A DNA stretch of 64,000 nt from positions 1,054,001-1,118,000 of the forward strand of contig CBDBHT010000008.1 in the NCBI GenBank assembly GCA_965205965.1, written 5' to 3'. This document shows positions 48,547 through 57,096 of the stretch, piece after piece (within the stretch, counting starts at the first letter, position 1; each line of letters starts with the position of its first letter). Under the pieces are notes generated by a model. The model made no database searches. It saw only the letters and a list, made by a program, of their open reading frames with translations, and had not been told where the DNA came from. The position numbers were made by a program, and so were the translations under genes. The stretch is from Bin55 sp965205965. GTDB taxonomy: Bacteria; Pseudomonadota; Gammaproteobacteria; Pseudomonadales; Azotimanducaceae.

Positions 48547-49248
48547 TCATATATCCAGAGACGCTTTGTCAATAGTGATGCCCGGCCCCATTGTGGTGCT
48601 AAGTGTTATTTTTTTGAGGTACGTGCCTTTTGAAGATGGTGGTTTCGCCCTTTTCAAATCGCTGATCAACGCATCGAGATTTTCCTTGACGTGGTGGGGG
48701 GGCTGCCCCGCTTGTCCAATACAACCGTGGATAATTCCGTTACGATCGGTGCGATATCGAACCTGACCGGATTTCGCATTCTTTACCGCAGTCTCGACAT
48801 CTTGAGTGATCGTTCCAGTCTTAGCGTTGGGCATTAGACCCCGCGTGCCCAATGTTTTCCCCAGTCCCAATGGTCCAAAATCGCGCATACAATTCTGCTC
48901 CGCAATCACGACGTCAAAATTCAAATCCCCAGCCTTCATCTGATCTGCCAAATCGTCGAAACCGACGGCATCAGCCCCAGCGTTCCGTGCAGCATCCGCC
49001 CCTTCACCTCTCGCGAATACAGCAACACGAACATCTTTTCCAGTTCCGTTAGGCAATACGGTAGCACCTCGTAATGCTTGATCCGATCGCTTAGGGTCCA
49101 CACCTAAATTTACTGCTACATCTACTGATTCTTTAAGCTTTTCCGAGCACAACTCATTTAATATGTCTAATGCTTTAAAAAATTCGTACTCCTTAGCTTT
49201 ATCCACAGCTTCCGTGAATCGTTTTTTGCGTTTGGTGAGCTTAGCCAT
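48547..49248 (-). CDS. rplA: 50S ribosomal protein L1
   Basis: 233 residues. MAKLTKRKKRFTEAVDKAKE begins it, and the signature is KNAKSGQVRYRTDRNGIIHG. L1 moves E-site tRNA and in relatives represses its own operon. Its start overlaps rplK by 8 bases. Confidence 0.98.
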   Translation of the reverse strand: MAKLTKRKKRFTEAVDKAKEYEFFKALDILNELCSEKLKESVDVAVNLGVDPKRSDQALRGATVLPNGTGKDVRVAVFARGEGADAARNAGADAVGFDDLADQMKAGDLNFDVVIAEQNCMRDFGPLGLGKTLGTRGLMPNAKTGTITQDVETAVKNAKSGQVRYRTDRNGIIHGCIGQAGQPPHHVKENLDALISDLKRAKPPSSKGTYLKKITLSTTMGPGITIDKASLDI

Positions 49249-49678
49249 CGAATCCCTCCACCTCTATCCCAGCACTATGCGCACTACCAACTAGCGTTCG
49301 CAATGCACCATCCATATCTTTTGCCGTTAAATCAGGCGTCTTGATCTTCGCAATTTCCTCAAGCTGTTCGCGAGTAATTTTTCCCACCTTGTTCAGATTT
49401 GGCTCGCCACTTCCTTTCTCTATTCCTGCCGCCTTGCGAAGCAGGAACGACACGGGGGGCGTTTTCGTAATGAAAGTAAAGCTGCGATCGGTGTAAACCG
49501 TAACCACTACCGACACCGGCATACCTGCTTCGGAACTTTGTGTTTCAGCATTGAATGCTTTGCAAAAATCCATGATGTTAACGCCATGCTGGCCCAAAGC
49601 GGGGCCGATTGGCGGGCCGGCATTTGCCTGTCCTGCAGGGATTTGTAATTTGATATACGTTTCGACTTTTCTGGCCAT
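49241..49678 (-). CDS. rplK: 50S ribosomal protein L11
   Basis: 145 residues. YIKLQIPAGQANAGPPIGPA and LGQHGVNIMDFCKAFN are the N-terminal thiostrepton-binding domain, and the C-terminal domain binds the GTPase-associated 23S region. Usual position after nusG (26-base gap). Confidence 0.98.
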   Translation of the reverse strand: MARKVETYIKLQIPAGQANAGPPIGPALGQHGVNIMDFCKAFNAETQSSEAGMPVSVVVTVYTDRSFTFITKTPPVSFLLRKAAGIEKGSGEPNLNKVGKITREQLEEIAKIKTPDLTAKDMDGALRTLVGSAHSAGIEVEGFDG

Positions 49679-49704
49679 CGCTCTAATTCAGCAGTACTAC
49701 CCTT

Positions 49705-50235
49705 CTATCCCTTTTCAACTTGAGAAAAATCCAATTCAACGGGTGTCGAGCGTCCGAAAATCGTGACGGACACGACAAGCCGATTCTTCTCATAGTTCAC
49801 TTCTTCTTCTACAACTCCGGTAAAGTCATTGAACGGCCCATCTATGACGCGCACCAGTTCGCCGGGTTCAAATATCGTTTTAGGCGTTGCTGTCCCAGCT
49901 CTTTGCTGAATCCTGTCAAGAATTGCATTTGTTTCCGAATCCGAAAGCGGTGCTGGATGTTCCGTAGTTCCGCCGACAAATCCTTGAACGCGTGGCGTAC
50001 CTTTGACCAAATGCCACGTGTCGTCATTCATTTCCATTTGTATCATCACGTATCCGGGAAAGAATTTCCTCTCGCTTCGACGTTTCTGCCCGGCCCGCAT
50101 TTCAACGACTTCTTCCGTAGGAACCAACACGTCACCAAATAATGGTTTAAATGGCGACATACTGATGCGATCCTGCAGCGCACGAGCCACGCTCTTCTCG
50201 TAGCCCGAGTACGCTTGCAATACATACCAAGACAT
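49705..50235 (-). CDS. nusG: Transcription elongation factor NusG
   Basis: 176 residues from the ATG at 50235 (MSWYVLQAYSGYEKSVARAL), which has GGAAA upstream and the normal NusG beginning; an upstream ATG at 50247 would add four residues. The NGN domain is followed by a KOW domain (FEPGELVRVIDGPFNDFTGV). NusG clamps RNA polymerase and links it to Rho or ribosomal S10. The usual secE-nusG-rplK order holds. Confidence 0.96.
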   Translation of the reverse strand: MSWYVLQAYSGYEKSVARALQDRISMSPFKPLFGDVLVPTEEVVEMRAGQKRRSERKFFPGYVMIQMEMNDDTWHLVKGTPRVQGFVGGTTEHPAPLSDSETNAILDRIQQRAGTATPKTIFEPGELVRVIDGPFNDFTGVVEEEVNYEKNRLVVSVTIFGRSTPVELDFSQVEKG

Positions 50236-50247
50236 CAGCGTTTCCAT

Positions 50248-50628
50248 TTATCCGATCAACGCCTGAACGAACCAAGCAAGCATTGAATCCAGTGCCCATA
50301 AAATGAGTGCAAAAATTCCGATAAGTACCAGAACGATAACCGTGGTCTGGGAGGTTTCCTGCCGCGTTGGCCAAACGACGCGTCGTACTTCCACGCGAGC
50401 TTCCTTGGCCATCTCCCACAGTACTCGACCCTGCTCCGTTTGAAAAAGTACGAACGTTGCAATTAATGCTACAACCACTAAAGCGATGGCTCGTACTAGA
50501 AGCGATTCATCTTGAAAGTACCAGTTGCCGATAATTCCACCGACGACCAGCACGATAACGACCGTCCATTTAAGGAAGTCAAAAAAACTAGCTAAGCCTC
50601 GTTGTTCTGTATTACTTTGCATGGTCAT
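50248..50628 (-). CDS. secE: Protein translocase subunit SecE
   Basis: 126 residues with three membrane helices as in E. coli: about 17-36, 40-61 and 95-117. The conserved cytoplasmic amphipathic block is AKEARVEVRRVVWPTRQETS. It clamps SecY. It lies between tRNA-Trp and nusG, its classical position. Confidence 0.96.
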   Translation of the reverse strand: MTMQSNTEQRGLASFFDFLKWTVVIVLVVGGIIGNWYFQDESLLVRAIALVVVALIATFVLFQTEQGRVLWEMAKEARVEVRRVVWPTRQETSQTTVIVLVLIGIFALILWALDSMLAWFVQALIG

Positions 50629-50694
50629 TTGAAATTACGTTACTCACCGAACATGGCCGTTGTTTAGTGTTGTTTAGTAATGGTGTCCTCTTCT

Positions 50695-50771
<77 letters not shown>

Positions 50772-50783
50772 GTATTCGTTCTA

Positions 50784-51983
50784 CTATTTCAAGACCTTGG
50801 CGACGACACCGGCGCCGACGGTCCGTCCGCCTTCTCGGATCGCAAACCGTAGTCCCTCGTCCATCGCAATCGGGCTGATCAGCGTGACCTTCAGGTTCAC
50901 GTTGTCCCCCGGCATCACCATCTCCTGACCCTCCGGCAGATTCACCGCACCCGTGACGTCCGTGGTGCGGAAATAAAACTGCGGGCGGTACCCCTCGAAA
51001 AACGGCGTGTTTCGCCCCCCTTCATCCTTCTCCAGCACGTACACCTGCGATTCAAACTCCGTATGCGGCGTAATCGAAGCCGGTACCGCCAGCACCTGAC
51101 CGCGCCCCACCTCGTCCCGCTTGATGCCGCGCAGCAGCACACCGATGTTCTCACCCGCACGTCCCTCGTCCAGCAACTTGCGAAACATCTCCACCCCTGT
51201 ACATGTCGACTTCTGCGTCTCCCGAATCCCCACGATCTCCACCTCGTCCCCGATCTTCACGATCCCGCGATCCACGCGGCCCGTCACCACCGTGCCACGA
51301 CCCGAGATCGAAAACACGTCCTCAATCGGCATCAGAAACGGCGCATCCACCGGACGCTCCGGCTCATCAATGTACGTGTCCAGCACCGATACCAACTCCC
51401 GAACGCTCTCCTGACCCAGCGCACCCTCTTCGCCTTCCATCGCCTTCAACGCACTCCCCGCCACGATCGGCGTGTCCGCCGGAAATTCAAAATCCGTCAG
51501 AACCTCCTGGATGTCCATCGTCACCATCTCCACAAACTCTTCCCGCTCGTCCTCCTCCAGCATATCCACCTTGTTCAGATACACCACCATCCGCGGAACC
51601 CCAACCTGACGCGCCAACAACACGTGCTCACGCGTCTGCGGCATCGGACCATCCACCGCCGATACCACCAAAATCGCACCGTCCATCTGCGCCGCACCCG
51701 TAATCATGTTCTTCACGTAGTCCGAATGTCCCGGGCAATCCACGTGCGCATAGTGCCGAGCCACACTCTCATACTCCACGTGCGTCGTCGCTATCGTGAT
51801 CCCACGCTCACGCTCCTCCGGCGCATTGTCGATCTCGTCAAACTGCTTCACCTCGCCACTACCCGTGTCCGCCGAACAAACCATCGTCAACGCCGCCGTC
51901 AGCGTCGTCTTCCCGTGATCCACGTGCCCAATCGTTCCTACGTTGATATGCGGCTTCGTCCGCTCAAATCGCTCCTTAGCCAT
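50784..51983 (-). CDS. tuf: Elongation factor Tu (only intact copy here)
   Basis: 399 residues; delivers aminoacyl-tRNA to the ribosome. G1 is GHVDHGKTT (19-27), G3 is DCPGHSDY (83-90, with Ser where most bacteria have Ala), and G4 is NKVD (137-140). Domains II and III are complete and end in GGRTVGAGVVAKVLK. It is in the tufB position, downstream of tRNA-Thr. Codon use is GC-rich and more biased than neighbouring ORFs, as expected for one of the most expressed genes. The partner copy after fusA is a pseudogene. Confidence 0.99.
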   Translation of the reverse strand: MAKERFERTKPHINVGTIGHVDHGKTTLTAALTMVCSADTGSGEVKQFDEIDNAPEERERGITIATTHVEYESVARHYAHVDCPGHSDYVKNMITGAAQMDGAILVVSAVDGPMPQTREHVLLARQVGVPRMVVYLNKVDMLEEDEREEFVEMVTMDIQEVLTDFEFPADTPIVAGSALKAMEGEEGALGQESVRELVSVLDTYIDEPERPVDAPFLMPIEDVFSISGRGTVVTGRVDRGIVKIGDEVEIVGIRETQKSTCTGVEMFRKLLDEGRAGENIGVLLRGIKRDEVGRGQVLAVPASITPHTEFESQVYVLEKDEGGRNTPFFEGYRPQFYFRTTDVTGAVNLPEGQEMVMPGDNVNLKVTLISPIAMDEGLRFAIREGGRTVGAGVVAKVLK

Positions 51984-52090
51984 CTCCCTGCGATCCTACT
52001 CCTAAAATAAATTGACGTTGATGTGTTACCGCGAGTCCCATTGTGTTATGAAAGTTATGGTTACGCCCGATATGACTTTGCAAATTACCC

Positions 52091-52166
<76 letters not shown>

Positions 52167-52222
52167 GAAAATCCCCGATATCCCCTTCCACCGAATGTAA
52201 TAAGTAAGTAACCGATCTCAGT

Positions 52223-52296
52223 TGGTGCGGGTAGCGGGAATCGAACCCGCGCCATCAGCTTGGAAGGCTGAGGTTCTACCACTGAACCATACCCGC
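52223..52296 (-). tRNA. tRNA-Gly (TCC)
   Basis: 74 bases including CCA. Acceptor GCGGGTA with TACCCGC, anticodon loop CTTCCAA (anticodon TCC, glycine) and T arm GGTTCGATTCC. Second tRNA of the block. Confidence 0.97.
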
Positions 52297-52339
52297 TTGA
52301 CAGGCAACAACCCACGTAGAACGAGCCTACCCCCTTCAC

Positions 52340-52424
52340 TGGTGGAGGGGGTAGGATTTGAACCTACGAAGGCTGAGCCGTCAGATTTACAGTCTGATCC
52401 CTTTGGCCGCTCGGGAACCCCTCC
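52340..52424 (-). tRNA. tRNA-Tyr (GTA)
   Basis: 85 bases including CCA, class II with a long variable arm. Acceptor GGAGGGG with CCCCTCC, anticodon loop CTGTAAA (anticodon GTA, tyrosine) and T arm GGTTCAAATCC. First tRNA of the block, 27 bases below the promoter -10 box. Confidence 0.97.
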
Positions 52425-52450
52425 GGCATTTAAGAAGTAAAAGAGTGTGG

Positions 52451-52479
52451 ATTCTCCACACCAAGACACTGATTGTCAA
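52451..52479 (-). promoter_or_regulatory. Sigma70-like promoter of the tRNA-tuf block
   Basis: Minus-strand TTGACA (52474-52479), exact consensus, 17-base spacer, then GAGAAT (52451-52456) as a weaker -10. A 12-bp palindrome ACAATCGATTGT lies immediately upstream (52482-52493). It would drive tRNA-Tyr, -Gly, -Thr, tuf and probably tRNA-Trp and secE. Confidence 0.6.
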
Positions 52480-52674
52480 TCACAATCGATTGTAACTCAG
52501 CACTTCGGCAAACTATCCCGGCTGCTGCATTATTCGATATTAGTTGCTTTCATATAGATGCGATTGTGGTGTACCTTATCGTTGACGAGCTTTTTAGAAA
52601 TTTATATCGAATTTACTCTCAATTTAGCGGGTTGCGCCAAGCCCAAAAGCATGTTAACTAATCCTAAAAGTCAT

Positions 52675-53823
52675 TTAGAAGAAAGGCCATCCCTCCGCAG
52701 GTGCCAACAACCGTCCTCCGGTCTGCGCCGCCAGTATCCAGTAGGCGAACACTGAGTTCGCATCACCATCTAGTGGCAAAAGCACGACATCTATCCTGAT
52801 TCTGCGAAGTTGTCTTTCCGCGACTTTTGCCGCGTCTAGGAAGACACTTAATCGGCACGATGGAGAAAGAATAGGAGTTGTTCCTTTTCTCACTGAAGGA
52901 CATTTTCTTAACCGTCTAAGCGACGTGTCGCCCGGAAGCGTAGGAAGTCCATCGGTAATCAGCAGTATCTGGTTTGGTTGCGGATCTAAACTAGCGACCG
53001 CGAGAAGAGCTTCTTTCAAATTAGTTGCACCGCTCGGAAGTGCTTGATCAAGTGCTCCATGTATCTGATCATCCGATATTCCCTCATCTCCCTTTACGGC
53101 CCAGTCCAGTGCGTTCCCAGTTTTGAATACGTTACCCTCAACGTCATGCACGTTTTCATTGAACATGAGCAACTGAAACTGCCCGCCATCCTTGATTTTG
53201 GCATGCGCCCATTTTGCAGCTTTTCGTGCTACTACCCATTTCTTCGCTTCGCGTTGGAAATTCTCGTCAGAAACACGCAAACGAATGATTTCGACAAGCG
53301 AACGATCTAGCATGCTGGCCGAAGAATCTAAAAGAATAGCCACACGCGAATCTTCGATCTTAATCCCTGCGATTTGCTGGATCTGACCCAGTTGTTGATC
53401 AACTTCCTCTACGGATTTCAGCTGTATTTCAAGCTCTAGTTGCAACTGCTTGAGATTGACCGATGACTCGTTCAGAACTGCTCGTTCGGAATTCAATTGT
53501 TCCAACAGCCTCAGAAACTCAGTCATGCGAGCTCTTTGTGTTTTCGATTCGCTCTGACGTTTGTCAACTGCCGTCATAAGCGCATACTCCGTCGCAACAT
53601 ATTGCTCGGTCAGATCATCTTTTTCCAATTTTTTTTCGTCAACCAGTGACTGCAGCCGAACGAGTTGTTCTGCAATATACGCTTGGGAATCCCATTCAGC
53701 ATCTGCTGGTCCATGCTTAACGACCAGCAGCAACAATACCGCAGAACCGAGGCCGCAGCACAGCACGTCTAGAAACGATAAGGTAAAGCCGGCAACGTCT
53801 TGCCGGCGAATCTTTCTACTCAA
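52675..53823 (-). CDS. Membrane-anchored coiled-coil vWA protein
   Basis: 382 residues: a short basic N-terminus, one membrane helix (about 13-35, FTLSFLDVLCCGLG then hydrophobic) with a buried Asp19, a long coiled coil (about 45-150), and a von Willebrand A domain (about 158-375). The MIDAS metal site is DSSAS (166-170), Thr267 in GATN and Asp291 in ITDG. The start overlaps the end of the ExbB/MotA-like gene by 8 bases. A single N-terminal helix bearing an Asp plus a periplasmic binding domain is the layout of MotB/ExbD/TolR, so I infer this is the stator partner of that channel. The molecule it binds is unknown. Confidence 0.82.
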   Translation of the reverse strand: MSRKIRRQDVAGFTLSFLDVLCCGLGSAVLLLLVVKHGPADAEWDSQAYIAEQLVRLQSLVDEKKLEKDDLTEQYVATEYALMTAVDKRQSESKTQRARMTEFLRLLEQLNSERAVLNESSVNLKQLQLELEIQLKSVEEVDQQLGQIQQIAGIKIEDSRVAILLDSSASMLDRSLVEIIRLRVSDENFQREAKKWVVARKAAKWAHAKIKDGGQFQLLMFNENVHDVEGNVFKTGNALDWAVKGDEGISDDQIHGALDQALPSGATNLKEALLAVASLDPQPNQILLITDGLPTLPGDTSLRRLRKCPSVRKGTTPILSPSCRLSVFLDAAKVAERQLRRIRIDVVLLPLDGDANSVFAYWILAAQTGGRLLAPAEGWPFF

Positions 53824-54673
53824 CTCGCGCTACGTCATCTGTGAGCAGCCGCTTACTGGATCTCTCACTCAGCAGAGGAATGAAATTAGCCGATACAAAT
53901 TGTTTGAGGTTTGCAACCAATCTTTCTTCCCGCCCCTGAAGCGTGTTTGATAAGAACATTAATAACAAGCTAAGGAAGAGTGCAACAAAAGTCGAATTGA
54001 ACGCAACTCCAAGACTTGATGCTACGCCCGATATGTCTCCCGCCATAGCTTCTCCCGCTTGCCCTAAAGCTTCGCCGATACCACGCACCGTACCGAGAAA
54101 GCCAATCGAAGGAATCGCCCAAAGTATGTACTTTGTGATCGAGAGCTTGGAATTCAGAAGTTCAAGATGTAGATCACACGCTTCCATTGCTACTTCGGTT
54201 GCTTCTTTAAAGCTGCCGTTCAATTGCATGCGCTTTACTGCCAATTCAATCGGGTAGATCAGAGGGGAACGTTTTCTAGTATCCGATAACTTCCGGATTT
54301 GTTCGTCAACATAATCCAAATCGCGATCGGTTGACGGTACGGTTTTCTCCAAAGTCCCAAGATTCAGAAAATCACCAGTGATCCAGTACGTCTCGTCCAT
54401 GAACAGTCGATAGCGGGATGACCATAGCCACAGGCACCAAATAGTCAGAATCACACAGAGTTCTTGTTCCAGGTCTTTAACTATTATGACGAACGTTCTT
54501 TCGGGGGGATCTCCAGTTTGTGCAGCAATAAGCATTGCATCGGCCGCTGCTGGATCTATAAACAACACGTATACAACACGGACGACCAGTACGGAAAGGA
54601 CCAAACCTATCACGTCAACGAGGACCGTCTGCTCACGGATCACCCGCATAACGCTACTTTTCAATCCCGACAT
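53816..54673 (-). CDS. MotA/TolQ/ExbB proton channel-family protein
   Basis: 285 residues with membrane helices near 18-38, 70-85, 180-200 and 225-245. The family core is WAIPSIGFLGTVRGIGEALG and, in the last helix, GVAFNSTFVALFLSLLLMFL. Such proteins form pentamers that conduct protons around a dimer of a one-helix partner. It overlaps the vWA gene, which I take to be that partner. It is not near exbD, tolR or motB homologues, and the domestic Tol and flagellar genes are absent from the window. Confidence 0.85.
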   Translation of the reverse strand: MSGLKSSVMRVIREQTVLVDVIGLVLSVLVVRVVYVLFIDPAAADAMLIAAQTGDPPERTFVIIVKDLEQELCVILTIWCLWLWSSRYRLFMDETYWITGDFLNLGTLEKTVPSTDRDLDYVDEQIRKLSDTRKRSPLIYPIELAVKRMQLNGSFKEATEVAMEACDLHLELLNSKLSITKYILWAIPSIGFLGTVRGIGEALGQAGEAMAGDISGVASSLGVAFNSTFVALFLSLLLMFLSNTLQGREERLVANLKQFVSANFIPLLSERSSKRLLTDDVARVE

Positions 54674-54694
54674 CAGAAGTAAGTAATCAGATCT

Positions 54695-54952
54695 CTATAT
54701 ATCTTGAGGCAGGTCCACGTTCGCGTTAGCCTTGATGCTTTCTTTCAGCTGCGCTCGCTTAAAGACCGCTTGCTGCTGGTTTGAAGTGACTTCGTTCTCA
54801 CTACCGTCATGTTTCCGTTCGTCGACCGATTCAGTATTGTTTGCGCTTTTCTGTGCATCAGCGGTTTCTTTAACCTCCTCTGAGAATGTGCTGGAGGATG
54901 CGGAGACAAGACAGAGAGTTAAAATTACCGCTCCAAATTTCAAGCATTTCAT
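54695..54952 (-). CDS. Small exported protein of unknown function
   Basis: 85 residues from the ATG at 54952, which overlaps the stop of the preceding gene (TAATG); an ATG four codons earlier is less likely. An N-terminal signal (CLKFGAVILTLCLVSASSS) precedes a highly charged mature region rich in Glu, Lys, Asn and Ser and probably unstructured, ending in IKANANVDLPQDI. No family recognised. Its coupling to the PEGA/FGE gene and 22-base spacing to the channel gene argue that it belongs to the system. Confidence 0.65.
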   Translation of the reverse strand: MKCLKFGAVILTLCLVSASSSTFSEEVKETADAQKSANNTESVDERKHDGSENEVTSNQQQAVFKRAQLKESIKANANVDLPQDI

Positions 54953-57009
54953 TAGTATATCCACCTCGCAACGCGAAAGCCGGTCGTACCCTTTCCGGTT
55001 GACTGAACCGCCCTCAGGTACGCAAACAACTTGTCCGTCCTATGCGAAAGGTAGTTAGCCCCTTTCACTACATGGTCAATTCCCTCTCCAGGTTCAGTCC
55101 CTAGTGGATCTACCAACCTCTGGTTTAATCCGGCCGATTGACCCTCATAGTAGTTGTGAACCCATTCCGATACATTTCCGTATAGATCGAACACCCCGTT
55201 AAAGTTCGCAGGGTATGAACCAACGGGAGCAGGGCCGGCGTGTTTATCCACGTAATCCGGCATAAATGGGAGATTCATGTTCCTCATCTCATAACCAGCA
55301 AGATTAGCAAAGCCGTTGGGTATTTTTTCACGTGTCCCCCACGGGTACGGAGTAACTACACGACCGGTTTCCAAATCGACATGCGCCACTGCGTCCCATT
55401 CCGCTTCGGTAGGCAATCGGTACCCTAACCCGTCTTTATGGACTCGCACGAGCTTGTTCCCTGGCCCGAAAACATAAACGGGTTCCAGACCGTCTTGGTT
55501 ACTAAGCCAATTGCAAAAATGCGCCGCTTTCTTCCACGAAATGTCCGTTACCGGTGAATTACTGGGCTTGATGCCAGGATTAGCACCAGGGTCGAAAGCC
55601 AAATAAGCTCCGTATGTGACTTCATGCATACCTATATAAAAAGGTCTCGTGAGCTCAATTCCCCTTGTTCCCGTTTGAATCGCCCCTGCAGCATCAACGT
55701 TCGATACGTCCAACTGATAGGAAACGGCAGGTACCTTTTTCAGCCGCATCCCACCATGTATTACAAGCTCGTTTTCAGCAAACTTAAACGCATGAGTAAG
55801 AGGATCAAATAGTTCGAAGAACAAGGTTTGCTGTTCTCCCTTCAAAGGATTGACGACTGTACTGCGTGACTGATGACCGCTTTTCGATACCTCTACTCGA
55901 TCACCAGGAAACGCAACAAGGTCAAGTGGCGAAAGGCCCTTTCGAGTACCATTAAGTAGTATGGTAGCGGCAGGCGTTGTTTCGACGCGAATGCGTATTG
56001 GTATTTGATTGAGTGCTACGGATATTTCTTTTTCTTCACCTGGGCTTAGCCGAATTTCAGTGTCAAACGTTTGATGACCGAACTTTCGAATCGATACCTG
56101 AGTTGTCGTAGAAGGTGCAATCTCCTTGGACATCGGGGACCTGCCAACATACTTGCCATTCAGCAGTATCGTGGCTATGGAAGGTTCAGTTCGGATTTTC
56201 AATAAAGCGGGAAGAGGTTCCAGCTTGATCACGCCAAGATCGACTATTCCATCCTCGATGGAAGAAAACGTTAGGTCTTTGGGAATGTAATTTTCGGCAT
56301 GAACCTGCACAGTGTGTGCACCGGTATCTATTCCACCTATGTACTGTCCTCTCGACGCGAACTGGCCGTCTATCTCAATTACCGCATCGACAGGCATTGT
56401 TCGAATAGACACTCTACTTAGACTGTGCCGTGTCTTGAACTCGAACGTCTGTCTCTCTCCCAATCCTCTAATTTCCAGCTCTTTTCGGATAGTCACAATT
56501 TGAGGACCAGAGATTCGCAACGAATGTACTCCCCCCATCAACTCCACTTCCGTAGTGTGCAAAGACCCCAGTGAATTTCCGTTCATTGATACTTCGAAAG
56601 GCGATTCCGATTCGACTTCGATTACAGCAATGCCCGGACGGGGGACAAGCTCAATCGTAAGCATCTGTTCGCCAGATTTGGTAATGCGTTGTTCGTACGG
56701 ATAGTAGCCGTTACTTTCAACACGTACCGTAGTTGCATCGCTTAGAAGGAGCATACGCGACTTCATTGCAATCGCCCATCCGGAATGAGACGTGACGTCC
56801 GCTTGATTCGCTGCGTCCAAAGGGAGTATTTTCAGACTGAAGCTTTTCAAGAACGTTAGTGTTAACAGCAGCAATAATCCAGCGATTAATACACATCCCA
56901 TCAACCCCCATTGAATCAATCTCTTACGCCTCGTCTCTTGAACTGAATCACGTCGAGGCTTTTGCTTATCTAACGGCTGAGAATTCATTTCGGTGTTCCG
57001 CCAACGCAT
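54952..57009 (-). CDS. PEGA-repeat protein with FGE/SUMF1-type domain
   Basis: About 685 residues; the exact start is unclear (ATG at 57009 or 56988, with a TTG at 57015 also in frame). A basic N-terminus and one membrane helix (about 37-56) are followed by four PEGA-like beta modules (roughly 126-196, 200-265, 271-335, 340-400; for example TEPSIATILLNGKYVGRSP) and a formylglycine-generating-enzyme-fold domain (455-687) with ITDISWKKAA-like, GYRLPTEAEWDAVA and NGVFDLYGNVSEWVH blocks. Only one cysteine (501) lies in the FGE domain, so the two-cysteine oxidase site is absent and a binding role is more likely. Probably a periplasmic, cell-wall- or ligand-binding scaffold. Confidence 0.8.
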   Translation of the reverse strand: MRWRNTEMNSQPLDKQKPRRDSVQETRRKRLIQWGLMGCVLIAGLLLLLTLTFLKSFSLKILPLDAANQADVTSHSGWAIAMKSRMLLLSDATTVRVESNGYYPYEQRITKSGEQMLTIELVPRPGIAVIEVESESPFEVSMNGNSLGSLHTTEVELMGGVHSLRISGPQIVTIRKELEIRGLGERQTFEFKTRHSLSRVSIRTMPVDAVIEIDGQFASRGQYIGGIDTGAHTVQVHAENYIPKDLTFSSIEDGIVDLGVIKLEPLPALLKIRTEPSIATILLNGKYVGRSPMSKEIAPSTTTQVSIRKFGHQTFDTEIRLSPGEEKEISVALNQIPIRIRVETTPAATILLNGTRKGLSPLDLVAFPGDRVEVSKSGHQSRSTVVNPLKGEQQTLFFELFDPLTHAFKFAENELVIHGGMRLKKVPAVSYQLDVSNVDAAGAIQTGTRGIELTRPFYIGMHEVTYGAYLAFDPGANPGIKPSNSPVTDISWKKAAHFCNWLSNQDGLEPVYVFGPGNKLVRVHKDGLGYRLPTEAEWDAVAHVDLETGRVVTPYPWGTREKIPNGFANLAGYEMRNMNLPFMPDYVDKHAGPAPVGSYPANFNGVFDLYGNVSEWVHNYYEGQSAGLNQRLVDPLGTEPGEGIDHVVKGANYLSHRTDKLFAYLRAVQSTGKGTTGFRVARWIY

Positions 57010-57096
57010 GCTCAATCTCTATTCGGTATTCGGTCTGGCGCAAGCATTCTCATTTTCAAACACGGGCAATAAATCGCCATCTCTTTCAGAGATTGT

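Noticed and set aside
51063..52010. 315-codon plus-strand open frame antisense to tuf
   Set aside because: Composition is Arg/His/Pro-rich and follows from the strong codon bias of tuf on the other strand; it is a shadow.
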